From Pseudomonas sp. H9 (GTDB taxonomy: Bacteria; Pseudomonadota; Gammaproteobacteria; Pseudomonadales; Pseudomonadaceae): a DNA stretch of 64,000 nt. Numbering within the stretch: position 1 is the stretch's first letter; every line of letters begins with the position of its first letter. Where the stretch lies: positions 1 to 64,000 of the forward strand of contig NZ_SMOK01000011.1 in the NCBI RefSeq assembly GCF_004353925.1, in the 5' to 3' direction. The position numbers were made by a program, and so were the translations under genes. Below are positions 60,787 to 64,000 of the stretch, one piece after another. A model generated the notes under the pieces. It was not told the origin of the DNA, ran no database searches, and worked only from the letters and a program-made list of their open reading frames with translations.

Positions 60787-61443
60787 ATGAATCGTCCGCT
60801 GTTCGTTTCTCTGGATGGGCCCAAGGGCACTGGTAAAACCACTTTGTTGGAGGCGGTTACCAAAGCACTGCGGGCCGATAACAAGAAGGTGATCCGCCTT
60901 TGCGAGAAGAAAAGCGATCCGTTTCGAGGTGAAACAATGGGCCTCGTCAACCAACTCGTCAGAAACCCCTCCCGGGCGCTGGAACTGGAGGTGTGTCAGC
61001 GTCTGGCCGATAGCCGCGCCTGGATTTGCGAAAATGTGCTGACTGCGCAACCAGCAGACAGCATCATCTTGATTGATCGCTGGTACCCGTCTGACGCCGC
61101 GTTTCGCCGGATACTGCCGTTTACTGAGATTCTTCAACTGAACATGGATCGAAACGTGCGCGTACCAGACCTGCACGTTGGCGTTGTAACCAACCCTGAT
61201 ATTTCATGGGCGAGGGCGGCAGCACGATCACGTGGGCTGGGCAGTACGGTGATGCACAAACATGACGAGCATGTCGCCTGCACCCAGGCGTTCGAGCAGG
61301 CAGTGACAGCGCACGGCTGGGCGTTGTGTCGTAATGAAGGCACGATTGAAGCGGCAACAGCGCAGGTGGTTGCCCAAATCCAAGACGTCATTCGGCGCCC
61401 AGGGAACTGCTATCCATTTCGTGCTCGTCTTCAAACGCCATGA
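60787..61443 (+). CDS. Thymidylate-kinase-like P-loop protein
   Basis: This 218-residue P-loop kinase has LDGPKGTGKTTLLEAV (Walker A at about 9-22), VCQRLADSRAWICENV, a Asp-Arg pair in IILIDRWYPSD and a lid-like AAARSRGLGSTVMHKHDE, the arrangement of dTMP kinases. It differs from housekeeping Tmk in the lid and has no neighbouring DNA-replication genes, so the substrate may be another nucleoside monophosphate. The last 56 bases overlap the convergent QEGLA-motif gene. ATG 60787 is preceded by a weak GAGATGTTGAAGC. Confidence 0.8.
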   Translation: MNRPLFVSLDGPKGTGKTTLLEAVTKALRADNKKVIRLCEKKSDPFRGETMGLVNQLVRNPSRALELEVCQRLADSRAWICENVLTAQPADSIILIDRWYPSDAAFRRILPFTEILQLNMDRNVRVPDLHVGVVTNPDISWARAAARSRGLGSTVMHKHDEHVACTQAFEQAVTAHGWALCRNEGTIEAATAQVVAQIQDVIRRPGNCYPFRARLQTP

Positions 61444-62674
61444 ACTGCTGCAGATCGAGCACATCCAGTTTGACCCTGGCGATAAACGCAGAAAACGCAA
61501 GGTTGGCGGCGAGCCGCCGCAGGTCGCTGGCCCAGGCCGGAATATAGGTCGGCCCCACCAGCCAACCCGACTCGAACAGCGGCGCCAGATGCAGGGTGTC
61601 GCCCAGGCTCAGGCGCCCGGCAAACAAATGCCCGACCAGTTGCGGGCGGTTGTCGCGGATCGCAACACGCAACAACGTGTGCACACCGAGCAACCCGGTC
61701 AGGTAGGCGGCATCCTTGGTGAACGCTGTACCCCCACGCACGTCGGCACCGCGGAAAATGCGTTGGGTCGAGCGAAAGGATTCTTCCGCAGACTGGCCCG
61801 CGTTGAGAAACCCCTCAAACACCTGAATGAAGTCGGCACCATCGAGCGCCTGCTGCACAGCAAGCACGCGCAAGGCAAGACGCCGCAGGCGGTTGATATC
61901 CATACTGCCGGTAAGCAGCTCGGCCAGGGTGGCAATGCCTTCTTGCGTCTGGGTGGTGCGCGGCGCCCCTAAAGCCAGGCACTTGAGGTTGGGTTGTTGT
62001 GTACCGTTCTGCGCGGTGGCCACATGCACAAACGCCTCATGCTGCAGCAACTGCTGCTTGTCCAGCTCGCTGAACAAGGCGCTGGCACGCAGGCGAATCC
62101 GGCTTGTCCCGGCTATGGCCTTGGCGGCCAGGTCAGGGTCAAGCTTGATGCTGATCTTGCCTGCACCAAAAAAACGGTCCAGCTCCGGTTGCAGCCAGGC
62201 GGCGAACACATCGGCCGGTATTTCAGCCGGGCTGGGCGCAATACAGTTGCCACCCAGCAGGGCATCGGTGGTTTTCAGAAAGAAATGCGCAGCGTCGAGC
62301 ATGCTCAGCTTTTGCTTGGGGTAATAAAAGTCCGGGCGGCGGTATAGCGCCGACGAGTAGCGGGTGAACGCGGGGGTGCCCATAGCGCCCAACATGCGCC
62401 CGGCTGTGGCATAACTCTGCGCAGTCCTGGCGAGGAAACGACCTGCCGGATGGCCCAAGTCGCACTGTTCGACAAAGCTATCCAGCGCTGCGATGTCGGC
62501 GCCGTGTTCGCGCGGGGTGAATGTGACCTTGGGGAGTTGCGCCTTGCCGCTGCGCCATTGGGCGAGGAAAACCTCCTCGACACCGTCGGGCCATGCCAGC
62601 GCGTCGAGCACACGGATCTTGCGCGTTAAGGCGGGTAACGCGGCATCAAGTTCAGGTAGCGACAGGCCACGCAT
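61388..62674 (-). CDS. QEGLA-motif (DUF1704) metallopeptidase-like protein
   Basis: This 428-residue protein belongs to the DUF1704 family, annotated as flavohemoglobin expression-modulating QEGLA-motif protein and related to the eukaryotic MATCAP tubulin carboxypeptidases. QHEAFVH gives the zinc site HExxxH (His212, Glu213, His217), and TQEGIATLAEL contains the family's QEG(I/L)A with the third ligand Glu245. A peptidase activity is therefore likely; the substrate is unknown. The start at 62674 has AAGG eight bases upstream; a start at 62707 would put its ribosome-binding site too close. It overlaps the kinase gene tail-to-tail by 56 bases. Confidence 0.87.
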   Translation of the reverse strand: MRGLSLPELDAALPALTRKIRVLDALAWPDGVEEVFLAQWRSGKAQLPKVTFTPREHGADIAALDSFVEQCDLGHPAGRFLARTAQSYATAGRMLGAMGTPAFTRYSSALYRRPDFYYPKQKLSMLDAAHFFLKTTDALLGGNCIAPSPAEIPADVFAAWLQPELDRFFGAGKISIKLDPDLAAKAIAGTSRIRLRASALFSELDKQQLLQHEAFVHVATAQNGTQQPNLKCLALGAPRTTQTQEGIATLAELLTGSMDINRLRRLALRVLAVQQALDGADFIQVFEGFLNAGQSAEESFRSTQRIFRGADVRGGTAFTKDAAYLTGLLGVHTLLRVAIRDNRPQLVGHLFAGRLSLGDTLHLAPLFESGWLVGPTYIPAWASDLRRLAANLAFSAFIARVKLDVLDLQQFMAFEDEHEMDSSSLGAE

Positions 62675-62896
62675 GACAGTTACCTTGAAAGTCGAAAGGC
62701 CATTCACCTCAGCGTAGTCCGTTACTCACCCTCGTGAAGTCGCTGAGGCAGAGCTTGGATCACCTCGCGCAACGGTTGAGCAATCCTTGGCATACTTCCT
62801 GCCTACAAACTCAGCGCTTTGATGTCATGCCGTGATGCATCGGTTGGCATATGAGGGTGTGACAGGCACCTTATTTTCCTGCAAGAAGGCAGCCCG

Positions 62897-63679
62897 ATGA
62901 CGTTGGTAATGGAAAACCTGACCTGCTTCGAGCGTATCGAATGCGCCAAGGTCAATGCCCGTGCGACCCGCTACCCCAAGCATACCCATGAAGAGTATGT
63001 AATCAGCGCGAACCTCAGCGGGGTTGAGCGCATCTGGTACAACGGCAAACAGCAAGAGGTGCACGCGGGCGAAGTCACGCTTTACAACCCAATGACCGTG
63101 CAGGCGTCGGCGTTTTGCGAGAAGGGCGCACAGTTCATCAGCGTGCACCTGGATGGGCAGCAGGTACGCAGCATTCTCGACCCGACCACGAGCGCCAATG
63201 GCCTGCCCACATTTCAGGAGGGGGTGATCCAGAACAGTGCACTGTTCCGCTCGATCCTCGACCTGTATGCGCAACTAGGCTCTGGCGACCGTGACGAGGC
63301 ATTGCTGGTGTTGCTCAGCGAGCTGTCGCGTGTTCGCACCGTGCCACACACTGCAAAGGAGCCATTGCGGGTGGCGCACTTGATCCATTTCATGAAGGCC
63401 AACCTGTACGAAACGATCACGCTTGAAGACTTGTGTAGCGAAGCCAACCTGTCCAGGTTCCATCTGGTGCGAAGCTTCAAGGCCCTGAAAAGCCTTCCTC
63501 CTATGCAATACCTCAAGCAGCTGCGCCTGATCGAAGCACGTCGGCGTCTGCGCCTTGGCGATGCGCCGGCACACATCGCTGCCGAACTGGGTTTCTTCGA
63601 CCAGGCCCACCTGAGCAATGCGTTCCGTAAAGTGATGGGTGCTTCACCGGCGAGCTATCGCTCGATGTCTGGCGCATAG
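62897..63679 (+). CDS. AraC-family transcriptional regulator
   Basis: The 260-residue regulator has an N-terminal AraC-type cupin ligand-binding domain (ATRYPKHTHEEYVISANLSGVERIWYNGKQQEVHAGEVTLYNP) and a C-terminal double helix-turn-helix from about residue 160 (LEDLCSEANLSRFHLVRSFKALKSLPPMQYLKQLRLIEARRRL...ELGFFDQAHLSNAFRKVMGASPASYR). The inducer is unknown. It may control the gene that starts at 63981 or the divergent QEGLA gene. A perfect hairpin lies 45 bases after its stop. Confidence 0.93.
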   Translation: MTLVMENLTCFERIECAKVNARATRYPKHTHEEYVISANLSGVERIWYNGKQQEVHAGEVTLYNPMTVQASAFCEKGAQFISVHLDGQQVRSILDPTTSANGLPTFQEGVIQNSALFRSILDLYAQLGSGDRDEALLVLLSELSRVRTVPHTAKEPLRVAHLIHFMKANLYETITLEDLCSEANLSRFHLVRSFKALKSLPPMQYLKQLRLIEARRRLRLGDAPAHIAAELGFFDQAHLSNAFRKVMGASPASYRSMSGA

Positions 63680-63723
63680 ATAGCTGCTGACCGCTACCTA
63701 CACACATCAGTGGTAGCAGGCCA

Positions 63724-63752
63724 GATTGCAGAGGCAGGGAGCCTCTGCAATC
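63724..63752. terminator. Perfect 12-bp hairpin after araC-type gene
   Basis: GATTGCAGAGGC - AGGGA - GCCTCTGCAATC. All twelve pairs match. No T-run follows, so it may terminate weakly or be a regulator site for the next gene. The rest of 63680-63980 shows no gene. Confidence 0.5.
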
Positions 63753-63980
63753 AAACCACCGCTCTTGGCAGCCCGCCTGCAATGCCTGCTGTACTTCGCG
63801 ATTCAACGCTAAGCGCTGAGCATCCGTGCCAGCACAAAAAGGCCCCTCACTCACATTACCCACCTCTCACAGGGGGTGCCCTTACGGCATCGCCCTGAAT
63901 AAGTTCAGGAGAGCAGGGATGCCTTTGAGTGGACCGATGCGACGGTGCTTCGCAAATAACAATAAATCTCGGAGACAACG

Positions 63981-64000
63981 ATGCTGATAAGAAACATGGG
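63981..64000 (+). CDS. Start of a gene cut by the window edge
   Basis: ATG at 63981 follows CGGAGACAACG, a good ribosome-binding site at suitable spacing. Only six to seven codons (MLIRNMG) are visible, so no function can be given. It is a likely target of the AraC-type regulator just upstream. Confidence 0.5.

Overview
The window looks like chromosome from a GC-rich Pseudomonas of the fluorescens/putida lineage. The evidence is the fapABCDEF functional-amyloid operon, the cbtAB/cobEM and cobW-cobN-chlI cobalamin loci behind B12 riboswitches, five copies of the typical Pseudomonas REP palindrome (arm GGGGCAAGCCCGCTCC), and many DUF1302/DUF1329, MalT-like LuxR and chemoreceptor genes. No rRNA, tRNA, CRISPR array or phage genes were seen.

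Layout: (1) 1-5.2 kb: the 3' part of a PAAR-Rhs polymorphic toxin gene with an SHH-type nuclease-like tip, an overlapping AT-rich immunity gene, then a decayed rhs fragment fused to the end of a MITE. (2) 5.2-7.8 kb, minus strand: cobalamin riboswitch > cbtB > cbtA > cobE > cobM > DUF1272. (3) 7.9-14.2 kb, minus strand: six genes, all overlapping, encoding a 2-oxoglutarate/Fe dioxygenase, an SHMT-like PLP enzyme, a double ATP-grasp ligase, a TIM-barrel isomerase-like protein and an AzlC/AzlD exporter. I read this as an uncharacterised pathway for a small amino-acid-derived metabolite. It sits between two outward-facing B12 loci. (4) 14.6-21.4 kb, plus strand: a second cobalamin riboswitch > cobW > cobN > chlI-like > VWA gene (aerobic cobalt chelation). 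(5) 21.6-28.8 kb: a sigma-54 activator convergent with fapABCDEF; fapA is preceded by a sigma-54-type promoter. (6) 29-36.4 kb: pnuC and an NMN/NR kinase-like gene, two convergent paralogous secreted proteins (halovibrin-like), a Cache chemoreceptor, uppP, DUF1294 and an intact MITE. (7) 36.5-55.5 kb: DUF1329 and DUF1302 envelope proteins, three large MalT-type LuxR regulators, and a seven-gene acyl-CoA operon (racemase, SCP-x-type thiolase, two MaoC-fold proteins, SDR, acyl-CoA dehydrogenase, acyl-CoA ligase). Its enzyme set resembles peroxisomal oxidation of 2-methyl-branched acids. (8) 55.5-64 kb: a chemoreceptor, a small lipoprotein, a secreted protein of unknown function, gltS, a thymidylate-kinase-like gene overlapping a QEGLA/DUF1704 metallopeptidase-like gene, an AraC regulator and the start of one further gene.

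All calls come from reading the sequence and from memory of protein families; no database search was possible.
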